Shown piece after piece: positions 55,994 to 64,000 of a DNA stretch of 64,000 nt (positions within the stretch are counted from its first letter, which is position 1; every line of letters begins with the position of its first letter). Below the pieces are notes generated by a model that was not told the origin of the DNA, did not search any database, and saw only the letters and a program-made list of their open reading frames with translations. The position numbers were made by a program, and so were the translations under genes. This stretch comes from an uncultured Prochlorococcus sp. (GTDB lineage: Bacteria; Cyanobacteriota; Cyanobacteriia; PCC-6307; Cyanobiaceae), in the NCBI RefSeq assembly GCF_902522795.1, contig NZ_CABYWZ010000002.1, positions 1-64,000 on the forward strand. The letters are read 5' to 3'.

Positions 55994-57193
55994 TTATTTG
56001 AGTATTTTAGAAACAACTCCAGCACCGATAGTACGTCCACCTTCACGGATTGCGAATCGCATACCTTGTTCAATAGCTACTGGACAAATTAATTCACCAG
56101 TCATCTTAATTCTGTCTCCAGGCATAACCATTTCAACATTAGAGCCATCATCAGAGGTAAATGCGGTTATTTGACCAGTTACATCAGTTGTTCTGATGTA
56201 GAACTGAGGTCTATATCCTGCGAAGAAAGGAGTATGTCTTCCGCCCTCTTCTTTTTTGAGAACATAAACTTCTCCTTCAAACTGAGTATGAGGGGTAATA
56301 GATCCTTTCTTAACAAGTACCATTCCTCTCTCAATATCTTCTTTCTGGACACCACGTAAAAGTAAACCAACATTATCGCCAGCCATACCTTCATCAAGAA
56401 GTTTTCGGAACATTTCAACTCCAGTAACAGTTGTAAGTCTTGTATCTCTTATTCCAACTATTTCAACTTCTTCTCCAACCTTTACTTTACCTCTCTCAAT
56501 TCTTCCGGTAGCAACAGTTCCTCTACCAGTAATTGAGAAAACGTCTTCAACTGCCATCAAGAATGGTTTATCAACTTCTCTTTCTGGTTCAGGAATATTA
56601 GCATCAACTGCTTTCATTAATTCTTCGATCTTTGATTCCCAAGTAGAATCACCTTCGAGAGCTTTTAAACCAGAAACTTGAACAATAGGAATATCATCTC
56701 CGGGGAAGTCATAACTATCTAATAGTTCTCTGATTTCCATTTCAACGAGTTCAATAATCTCTTCATCATCGACCATATCGCACTTATTTAGAGCAACTAC
56801 AAGGGCAGGAACTCCAACCTGTTTAGCTAAAAGAATATGCTCTTTTGTTTGAGCCATAGGACCATCTGTAGCTGCGCAAACTAGAATAGCTCCGTCCATC
56901 TGTGCGGCCCCTGTGATCATGTTTTTGACATAATCAGCATGTCCTGGGCAATCCACATGAGCATAATGTCTGCCTTCAGTTTCATATTCAACGTGAGCTG
57001 TATTAATGGTTATGCCACGCTCTCTTTCTTCAGGAGCACCATCAATGTCTCCATAGTCTTGAGCTTGAGCTTGACCTTTTTTGGCTAATACATTTGTAAT
57101 AGCAGCAGTTAGTGTTGTTTTTCCATGATCAACATGGCCAATAGTACCTATGTTGACATGTGGTTTGTTCCTTTCGAACTTCTCGCGAGCCAT
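55994..57193 (-). CDS. tuf: Translation elongation factor Tu
   Basis: EF-Tu delivers aminoacyl-tRNA to the ribosome. The 399-residue protein has the G domain motifs [23 protein letters not shown] and NKCD, followed by domains II and III ending [14 protein letters not shown]. It follows fusA by 45 bases. Only one tuf is seen in the window. The sequence is a good phylogenetic marker but no strain call was made. Confidence 0.98.
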   Translation of the reverse strand: MAREKFERNKPHVNIGTIGHVDHGKTTLTAAITNVLAKKGQAQAQDYGDIDGAPEERERGITINTAHVEYETEGRHYAHVDCPGHADYVKNMITGAAQMDGAILVCAATDGPMAQTKEHILLAKQVGVPALVVALNKCDMVDDEEIIELVEMEIRELLDSYDFPGDDIPIVQVSGLKALEGDSTWESKIEELMKAVDANIPEPEREVDKPFLMAVEDVFSITGRGTVATGRIERGKVKVGEEVEIVGIRDTRLTTVTGVEMFRKLLDEGMAGDNVGLLLRGVQKEDIERGMVLVKKGSITPHTQFEGEVYVLKKEEGGRHTPFFAGYRPQFYIRTTDVTGQITAFTSDDGSNVEMVMPGDRIKMTGELICPVAIEQGMRFAIREGGRTIGAGVVSKILK

Positions 57194-57238
57194 TTTAAAT
57201 TAAAGAATCGAGGGTTTAAGAGTGTTTTAGTTTAGAGA

Positions 57239-59314
57239 TCAGGAGTTGCCCTGATTCTTGGAAATGATAGCTTCGGCAACATTACGAGGAACTTCCTCAT
57301 AATTTGCGAACTCCATTGAAAATATACCCCGACCTTGAGTCATTGATCGGAGTTGAGTGGCATAACCGAACATTTCGGCTAAGGGCACTTTGGCCTGTAC
57401 CTTAGACAATCCATCATCAACAGATTGTCCTTCTACTTGACCTCTTCTAGAAGAGAGATCACCAATTACAGATCCAAGAAAGTCGTCAGGACTTTCGACC
57501 TCAACTTTCATCATAGGCTCTAAGAGGACAGGATTGCATTTTTTAACCCCGTCTTTAAAAGCCATGGAACCTGCAATTTTGAAGGCCATTTCAGATGAGT
57601 CTACATCGTGGAATGAACCATCGACTAGTGTTACTTTTACATCAATGAGTGGATAACCGGCAAGAACACCAGATTCACAAGTTTCTTTCATTCCATTGGA
57701 TGCAGGTCCAATATACTCTTTTGGTACAGCTCCGCCAACAATTTTGTTCACAAATTCAAAACCTTTACCAACTTCAGCAGGTTCCATTTCAATAATTACA
57801 TGACCATATTGACCTTTTCCTCCAGTCTGCCTTGCATATTTACCTTCACCTTTAGAACTAGACCTAATGGTCTCTCTATATGAAACCTGAGGAGCTCCTA
57901 TATTTGCTTCAACTTTAAATTCTCTTAGCATTCTGTCAACGAGGATCTCTAGGTGCAACTCACCCATACCTGCAATAACAGTCTGATTCGTCTCAGAATC
58001 TGTACTTACCCTAAATGTTGGATCCTCTTCAGACAAAGCAGTTAAAGCTTTTGATAATTTTTCCATATCGCCTTTAGTTTTTGGCTCAACGGCCACCGAG
58101 ATCACTGGTTCAGGGATAAACAATGTCTCCAAAACTATTGGATCATCTGTGTTACATAAAGTATCACCAGTAGTTGTGTTCTTGAGACCTAATACAGCTC
58201 CTAAATCCCCAGCCCTCAATTCATCAACTTCCTCTCTTTCATCAGCTTTAAGAATCACTAATCTAGAAATTCTCTCTTTAGCATCCTTAGTAGAATTCAT
58301 TACATAACTTCCTTTTGAAAGTACACCTGAATACATTCTTACAAAAGTTAATTTTCCATATGGGTCTGACATTACTTTAAAAGCTAATGCACTGAAAGGA
58401 GCATTATCATCTGAAGGTCTAAAATCTTCTTTACCACTTGGTAAAACACCTTGAATTGGTTTAACATCAACTGGAGCTGGCAAGTAATCAACTACTGCGT
58501 CTAATACGAGTTGAACACCTTTATTCTTAAAAGCTGAACCACAGAGAACAGGAACTAATCCATGTTTTAAGACACCTTCCCTAATACCTTTTTTAAGTTG
58601 TTCTTCGGATAATTCTTCTGTTTCAAGAAAAATTTCAATCAACTCTTCATCATTTTCTGCGACGCTTTCCATCAACTTGAATCTCCACTCAGCAGCTTCC
58701 TCTTCCATTTCAGATGGAATTGGTGCTTCTTGAATGTCTGTACCTAAGTCATTTTTGTATAGATATGCTTTGTTGGCGACTAAATCAATAATGCCTGTAA
58801 GATCACCTTCAGCTCCAATAGGTAGCTGAATTGGTAGTGCATTTGCCTTTAGTCGATCTTTAATTTGTTTATTAACTTTTAAAAAATCTGCACCAGTCCT
58901 GTCCATTTTATTTACAAAAACCATTCTTGGGACAGAGTATCTATCTGCTTGACGCCAAACTGTTTCAGATTGAGGCTGAACTCCACCAACTGCACAAAAA
59001 ACTGCTATTACTCCGTCCAAGACTCTCATTGATCTCTCCACTTCAATGGTAAAGTCAACATGTCCAGGAGTATCAATAATATTAATTCTGTGGTCTTGCC
59101 AACTAGTAGATATTGCAGCAGCAGTAATAGTTATTCCTCTTTCTCGTTCTTGAGCCATCCAATCTGTTACTGCAGCACCATCATGTACTTCTCCTATCTT
59201 GTGAACAACACCCGAATAAAACAAAATTCTTTCAGTAGTTGTTGTCTTCCCTGCATCAATATGAGCGGCTATACCTATGTTTCTTACTCGTTCTAGGGGA
59301 AAGTCGCGTGCCAA
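57239..59314 (-). CDS. fusA: Translation elongation factor G
   Basis: EF-G is the translocase GTPase. The 691-residue protein is full length with [17 protein letters not shown] (G1), [16 protein letters not shown] (G3), [10 protein letters not shown] (G4), a complete domain IV ([30 protein letters not shown]) and C-terminal domain V. It lies between rpsG (97-base gap) and tuf (45-base gap). No second EF-G is seen here. Confidence 0.98.
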   Translation of the reverse strand: MARDFPLERVRNIGIAAHIDAGKTTTTERILFYSGVVHKIGEVHDGAAVTDWMAQERERGITITAAAISTSWQDHRINIIDTPGHVDFTIEVERSMRVLDGVIAVFCAVGGVQPQSETVWRQADRYSVPRMVFVNKMDRTGADFLKVNKQIKDRLKANALPIQLPIGAEGDLTGIIDLVANKAYLYKNDLGTDIQEAPIPSEMEEEAAEWRFKLMESVAENDEELIEIFLETEELSEEQLKKGIREGVLKHGLVPVLCGSAFKNKGVQLVLDAVVDYLPAPVDVKPIQGVLPSGKEDFRPSDDNAPFSALAFKVMSDPYGKLTFVRMYSGVLSKGSYVMNSTKDAKERISRLVILKADEREEVDELRAGDLGAVLGLKNTTTGDTLCNTDDPIVLETLFIPEPVISVAVEPKTKGDMEKLSKALTALSEEDPTFRVSTDSETNQTVIAGMGELHLEILVDRMLREFKVEANIGAPQVSYRETIRSSSKGEGKYARQTGGKGQYGHVIIEMEPAEVGKGFEFVNKIVGGAVPKEYIGPASNGMKETCESGVLAGYPLIDVKVTLVDGSFHDVDSSEMAFKIAGSMAFKDGVKKCNPVLLEPMMKVEVESPDDFLGSVIGDLSSRRGQVEGQSVDDGLSKVQAKVPLAEMFGYATQLRSMTQGRGIFSMEFANYEEVPRNVAEAIISKNQGNS

Positions 59315-59411
59315 TTTTTAAGCTCCAAATAAAATAACTTTTGATTAGTGTAGTTCACCCTAAAAGCAAACTTTAATAATAATAAACTACTTAAGTACCT
59401 TTTTGATGAAA

Positions 59412-59882
59412 TTAATATCTGTAATGTGCAAAAGCTTTATTAGCTTCAGCCATTTTATGAGTGTCTTCTCTCTTTTTTACTGCACTGCCAGTTTCATTTG
59501 CTGCATCCATCAACTCACCAGCGAGTTTTTGGGACATACTTTTTCCATTTCTTGCACGTGAGAATGTAACAAGCCATCTTAATGCCATAGCTGTACCCCT
59601 TTCTTGCCGTACTTCCATAGGCACTTGATATGTTGCACCACCAACTCTCCTAGCTCGTACCTCTACAAGAGGAGTAGCATTTTTTACAGCTGTTTCGAAC
59701 AATTCGACTGCATTCCCACCTGTTCTCTCGCTTATTAAAGAAAAGGCATCAGACAATATTCTTTGAGCTGTAGATTTTTTACCATGTTTCATCAATCGAG
59801 AAATCATCATTGAAGCAAGACGACTATTAAATTGAGGATCTGGAAGAACTGGTCTTTTTACTGCTGCATTACGACGTGACAT
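59412..59882 (-). CDS. rpsG: 30S ribosomal protein S7
   Basis: S7 initiates assembly of the 30S head. The 156-residue length is canonical. Family blocks are [54 protein letters not shown] and the C-terminal [19 protein letters not shown]. It begins 25 bases after rpsL. Confidence 0.98.
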   Translation of the reverse strand: MSRRNAAVKRPVLPDPQFNSRLASMMISRLMKHGKKSTAQRILSDAFSLISERTGGNAVELFETAVKNATPLVEVRARRVGGATYQVPMEVRQERGTAMALRWLVTFSRARNGKSMSQKLAGELMDAANETGSAVKKREDTHKMAEANKAFAHYRY

Positions 59883-59907
59883 GTTTTTAAAAAGTGTTGT
59901 TTACAAA

Positions 59908-60282
59908 TTAATCTTTAGGAGCTTTTGCTCCATATTTAGATCTGGATTGACGTCTATCTTTGACTCCAGCCGTATCTAAAGTTCCTCTTATTATATGATA
60001 CCTAACTCCAGGTAAATCCTTAACTCTTCCGCCCCTAAGTAGTACTACAGAGTGTTCTTGCAAATTATGACCAATTCCAGGAATATATGCCGTAACTTCG
60101 AAACCAGAAGTTAATCTCACCCTTGCGACTTTTCTTAAAGCTGAATTAGGTTTTTTAGGAGTTGATGTATAAACTCTCGTACATACCCCTCTTCTTTCAG
60201 GGCAAGCTTTTAGAGCAGGAGATTTTGTTTTCCTAGTCAGACGTTTTCTTTCTGAACCTATTAATTGTGAGATGGTAGGCAT
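59908..60282 (-). CDS. rpsL: 30S ribosomal protein S12
   Basis: S12 lies at the decoding centre and is the streptomycin-resistance target. The 124-residue protein has [14 protein letters not shown] at the start, [20 protein letters not shown] with the key Lys, and [22 protein letters not shown]. It is the first gene of the str operon; its promoter must lie in the 194-base region shared with the divergent gltB. Confidence 0.98.
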   Translation of the reverse strand: MPTISQLIGSERKRLTRKTKSPALKACPERRGVCTRVYTSTPKKPNSALRKVARVRLTSGFEVTAYIPGIGHNLQEHSVVLLRGGRVKDLPGVRYHIIRGTLDTAGVKDRRQSRSKYGAKAPKD

Positions 60283-60476
60283 CTATTATATTTTGAAAAA
60301 ATTAAAGATTCCACCATCATAACCTTTAACGAGCACCAACTAAAAGTTTTTAGTGATATTTACTATAAATTTAAGAAATTAAAATTCTTTGGTAAATATT
60401 CATTATCTTTAGATTTATTTTCATATTTATTTTTATAATAGAATTACATAAATAACTAAATAAGATTAAATAATCT

Positions 60477-63400
60477 ATGGGAGAGAGTATCAAAAGGATC
60501 GTTAGGCCATATCAAGATAGTTATTCCCCAAATGGAATAATTGGTGAGAAAGATGCGTGTGGAGTTGGTTTTATAGCAAATATTGAAGGGGTAGAAAGCA
60601 ACTGGATCCTAAAACAATCTCTAAAAGGTCTTAACTGCATGGAGCATAGAGGAGGTTGTGGCGGGGATAGTGACTCTGGAGATGGAGCGGGCATTTTATG
60701 TTCAATCCCATGGAATTATTTAGAAAAAGAAGTAAATTTTGAAAGTAAAAAAGACTATGATAAAGGTCTAGGTATGCTTTTCATGCCTAATAAAAAAGAG
60801 AAAATTGAAGAATGTAAATCTATATGCGAAGAGGAAGCCAAAAAATTAAGAATAAACAAAACATCATGGAGAACAGTACCTGTTAATAATGAAATCTTAG
60901 GTCCTTTGGCTAAAGCAAATTCTCCATTTATAAGTCAGTGGATTTTATTCATAGATAAAAAATATAACGATGATACAGAGAGGCTTTTATTTCAATTAAG
61001 GAAAAGAATTGAGAAAAAAGTAAGAGAAAGTTTTAAAAACCATGTTGGAGATTGTGAATTTTATTTTGCCTCACTAAGTTCGAAAACAGTTGTTTACAAA
61101 GGAATGGTTCGTTCTGAAATATTATCTGAGTTTTATCAAGACTTAAAAGAAGAGAGTTTTGAAGTCTCATTTTCCGTTTATCATAGAAGATTTAGTACTA
61201 ACACACTTCCAAAATGGCCACTAGCTCAGCCAATGCGATTCTTAGGCCATAACGGGGAAATTAACACTCTCTTAGGTAATATCAACTGGGCTAAAGCTTC
61301 AGAAACACATATAGATGATTTTTGGGGAGAATTATCTAACGAAATTAAACCAATCGTAGATATAAATAAAAGTGATTCATCAAATCTTGATGCAACTCTT
61401 GAAATCAATATTCGTTCAGGTCAGCCCATTACTGACTCATTATTAAAGCTTGTTCCTGAAGCATTTAGAGATCAACCAGAACTTGAACAAAAAGAAGACA
61501 TAAAATCATTTTATGAGTATTCTGCGAGCCTTCAAGAAGCCTGGGATGGTCCTGCTCTACTTGTATTTGCAGATGGACATTTTGTAGGAGCAACACTTGA
61601 TAGAAATGGTTTAAGACCAGCAAGATATTCAATAACAAATGATGGTTTTGTAATAATGGGTTCCGAAACAGGCGTAGTAGATCTTGAAGAGGAGAGAGTA
61701 ATTGAAAAAGGTAGATTAGGACCCGGACAAATGTTGGCGGTTGATTTTCATCAAAATAGAATCCTGAGAAATTGGGAGGTAAAATCTGAAGCCGCGCAAA
61801 GGCATGATTACAAAAACCTCCTAAGTAATAGAACTATCAAAATTGATAATAGTGAATGGTTTAAAGACTGCAAACTAAAAGACCTTGAGCTATTACAACA
61901 ACAGACTGCGTACGGTTTCTCAGCAGAAGATAATGATCTTATCTTGGATTCAATGGCTTCATTAGCCAAAGAGCCTACCTATTGCATGGGCGACGATATC
62001 CCATTAGCAGTGCTTTCTTCAAAGCCACATATCTTATATGACTATTTCAAGCAAAGATTCGCACAAGTTACAAATCCTCCTATTGATCCTTTAAGAGAAA
62101 AACTGGTAATGAGTCTAGAGATGCATCTTGGAGAAAGATGTACAGCATTTGAGATTAAAGATCCTAAACCTTTTGTTCATTTAAAAAGTCCAATTCTCAA
62201 TGAAGAAGAACTCATTTCCATTAAAAAATCAAAAATTAAATCTCAAACAATTTCAAGTTTGTTTGATATTGAGGAAGGAGTTCAAGGCTTAGAGAACCAA
62301 TTAAAAGCAATTTGCAAACAGAGTGAGCTCTCTATAAAAGAAGGTTGCTCTTTAATTATTATTTCTGATAAGGGTATTAATCCTACAAAGACTTTTATTC
62401 CTCCTTTACTTGCTGTTGGAGCAATTCATCATTACCTTCTAAAAAAAGAAATCAGGCTAAAAGCTTCTCTAATTATTGAAACAGGTCAATGTTGGAGCAC
62501 ACATCACTTGGCTTGCTTGATTGGTTATGGTGCAAGCGCGGTTTGCCCTTGGTTGACCTTCGAAGCAGGTAGACACTGGTTAAAACATCCAAAAACACAA
62601 AAACTAATTGATAGCAAAAAAATAAATCCATTATCAATAATTGATGTCCAAGAAAATATTAAAAAAGCGCTAGAAGACGGTCTAAGAAAAATTCTTTCAA
62701 AAATAGGCATCTCACTTTTATCTAGTTACCATGGTGCACAAATTTTTGAAGCTGTGGGCCTTGGATCTGACTTAATAAAAATTGCTTTTGATGGTACAAC
62801 AAGCCGTATTGCTGGCATAACATTAAAAGAATTAACTAATGAAACACTTTCAATACATACGAAAGCCTATCCAGAGATCGATTTAAAGAAATTAGAATTT
62901 TTAGGATTTGTACAATTTAGAAATAATGGAGAATACCATTCCAATAACCCAGAGATGTCCAAAGTTTTACATTCAGCGGTAAAACAAGGACCAGGATACG
63001 ATCATTTTGAAACTTACAAAAAACTTATTAGTAATAGACCGACAACATCTCTAAGAGATTTACTTACAATTAATTCACAAAGAAAAAGTATTCCATTAGA
63101 GGAAGTGGAAAGTGTTGAATCAATTTGCAAAAGGTTCTGTACTGGAGGAATGAGTTTAGGCGCTTTATCTAGAGAAGCACATGAAGTTTTAGCAGTTGCA
63201 ATGAATAGAATTGGTGGAAAAAGTAATAGTGGAGAAGGGGGAGAAGATCCAGCTCGTTTTAATGTTTTAAATGACATCGATGAAAATACTCAATCAGCGA
63301 CGTTACCATTCATTAAAGGGCTAGAGAATGGAGACACCGCATGCTCAGCTATTAAACAAATAGCATCAGGAAGATTTGGAGTTACACCTGAATATCTAAG

Positions 63401-64000
63401 AAGTGGTAAACAACTCGAAATTAAAATGGCTCAAGGTGCAAAACCGGGAGAGGGGGGACAATTGCCTGGTCCAAAAGTTGATTCTTACATCGCAAAACTA
63501 AGAAATAGTAAACCTGGAGTAGCTTTAATATCTCCTCCCCCTCATCATGATATTTATTCAATTGAAGATTTAGCTCAACTTATCCATGACTTACACCAAG
63601 TTCATCCAAAAGCGAAAGTAAGCGTTAAACTTGTCTCTGAAATTGGTATAGGCACTATTGCTGCTGGAGTAAGCAAAGCTAATGCAGATGTAATTCAAAT
63701 TTCAGGCCATGACGGAGGTACAGGTGCTTCACCCCTGAGTTCTATTAAACATGCAGGTTTACCATGGGAACTAGGTGTTGCTGAGGTTCATAAATCTCTC
63801 TTAGAGAATAATTTACGTGAAAGAGTAATTTTGAGAACTGATGGAGGTCTTAAAACAGGCTGGGATGTTGTTATAGCTGCTTTACTAGGTGCTGAAGAAT
63901 ACGGTTTTGGTTCTGTAGCTATGATTGCTGAAGGTTGCATAATGGCTCGAGTTTGTCATACAAACAAGTGTCCTGTTGGAGTTGCCACTCAAAAAGAAGA
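60477..64000 (+). CDS. gltB: Ferredoxin-dependent glutamate synthase (partial, 3' end outside window)
   Basis: GOGAT transfers the glutamine amide to 2-oxoglutarate, completing ammonium assimilation; cyanobacteria use the ferredoxin form (glsF). From the ATG at 60477, 1174 codons are visible; the family is about 1520 residues. The first 27 residues should be removed to expose the N-terminal catalytic Cys28 in DACGVGF. The class II amidotransferase domain (NGEINTL motif) is followed by the central and FMN domains ([24 protein letters not shown]) and, near the window end, the 3Fe-4S cysteines in [15 protein letters not shown]. Ferredoxin rather than NADH specificity is inferred from the lineage. 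No NtcA site was recognised upstream. Confidence 0.95.
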   Translation, partial: MGESIKRIVRPYQDSYSPNGIIGEKDACGVGFIANIEGVESNWILKQSLKGLNCMEHRGGCGGDSDSGDGAGILCSIPWNYLEKEVNFESKKDYDKGLGMLFMPNKKEKIEECKSICEEEAKKLRINKTSWRTVPVNNEILGPLAKANSPFISQWILFIDKKYNDDTERLLFQLRKRIEKKVRESFKNHVGDCEFYFASLSSKTVVYKGMVRSEILSEFYQDLKEESFEVSFSVYHRRFSTNTLPKWPLAQPMRFLGHNGEINTLLGNINWAKASETHIDDFWGELSNEIKPIVDINKSDSSNLDATLEINIRSGQPITDSLLKLVPEAFRDQPELEQKEDIKSFYEYSASLQEAWDGPALLVFADGHFVGATLDRNGLRPARYSITNDGFVIMGSETGVVDLEEERVIEKGRLGPGQMLAVDFHQNRILRNWEVKSEAAQRHDYKNLLSNRTIKIDNSEWFKDCKLKDLELLQQQTAYGFSAEDNDLILDSMASLAKEPTYCMGDDIPLAVLSSKPHILYDYFKQRFAQVTNPPIDPLREKLVMSLEMHLGERCTAFEIKDPKPFVHLKSPILNEEELISIKKSKIKSQTISSLFDIEEGVQGLENQLKAICKQSELSIKEGCSLIIISDKGINPTKTFIPPLLAVGAIHHYLLKKEIRLKASLIIETGQCWSTHHLACLIGYGASAVCPWLTFEAGRHWLKHPKTQKLIDSKKINPLSIIDVQENIKKALEDGLRKILSKIGISLLSSYHGAQIFEAVGLGSDLIKIAFDGTTSRIAGITLKELTNETLSIHTKAYPEIDLKKLEFLGFVQFRNNGEYHSNNPEMSKVLHSAVKQGPGYDHFETYKKLISNRPTTSLRDLLTINSQRKSIPLEEVESVESICKRFCTGGMSLGALSREAHEVLAVAMNRIGGKSNSGEGGEDPARFNVLNDIDENTQSATLPFIKGLENGDTACSAIKQIASGRFGVTPEYLRSGKQLEIKMAQGAKPGEGGQLPGPKVDSYIAKLRNSKPGVALISPPPHHDIYSIEDLAQLIHDLHQVHPKAKVSVKLVSEIGIGTIAAGVSKANADVIQISGHDGGTGASPLSSIKHAGLPWELGVAEVHKSLLENNLRERVILRTDGGLKTGWDVVIAALLGAEEYGFGSVAMIAEGCIMARVCHTNKCPVGVATQKE

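Overview
The window reads as ordinary core chromosome of a marine picocyanobacterium, most probably a high-light-adapted Prochlorococcus. Reasons, all from the sequence: very AT-rich DNA, RNA polymerase split into rpoB/rpoC1/rpoC2, a high-light-inducible protein gene (hli), ferredoxin-type glutamate synthase, PII, LL-diaminopimelate aminotransferase, a tocopherol/plastoquinone methyltransferase, the picocyanobacterial BioK esterase in the biotin cluster, and very short or overlapping gene junctions. No gap reaches 300 bases. No transposase, integrase, CRISPR array or prophage gene was seen.

Layout. 1-1605 (minus): 5' part of the ATP synthase operon (atp1-atpB-atpE, atpE cut by the window edge). 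1872-5133 (plus): ftsW and the system II cytochrome c genes ccdA-ccs1. 5130-7150: queF, a small unknown gene with glnB (PII), and tlyA. 7433-10162: purB and fumC. 10173-12899: a Ski2-like helicase. 13039-17603: the operon bioF-bioK-bioC-bioD-bioA. 17612-23475: small conserved cyanobacterial genes (DUF3143, J-domain, rsmG, aldo/keto reductase, ferredoxin, ycf35, DUF2997, HEAT protein, a 41-residue membrane protein, rlmN). 23505-34422 (minus): rpsT-tatD-rpoB-rpoC1-rpoC2-hli. 34545-37713: hisD, rpiA and a Deg protease. 37867-43433 (plus): rimP-nusA-ylxR-infB. 43450-49833: a DUF3493 gene, tRNA-Thr(CGU), two glycosyltransferases, a radical SAM protein, clpS and dapL. 50127-54860: rne-rnhB, a DUF1997 gene, pheA and the MPBQ/MSBQ methyltransferase. 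54861-60282 (minus): str operon rpsL-rpsG-fusA-tuf-rpsJ followed by a LON-domain gene. 60477-64000 (plus): first three quarters of gltB/glsF.

Working together: transcription and translation dominate (RNA polymerase, NusA, IF2, RimP, EF-Tu, EF-G, S7, S10, S12, S20, RNase E, RNase HII, RlmN, RsmG, TlyA). Energy and nitrogen functions flank them (ATP synthase, cytochrome c assembly, PII, Fd-GOGAT). I did not find a clearly new multi-gene system. The best leads are small: the RNase E C-terminal Arg motif overprinted by the rnhB start; a GT2 glycosyltransferase whose N-terminus looks like half a methyltransferase, next to a tRNA gene; a G10 tract inside the MPBQ methyltransferase gene; a 15-base palindrome at the ycf35 cluster promoter; a 39-base palindrome over the apparent rimP start; and two small uncharacterised genes, one beside glnB and one beside rlmN.
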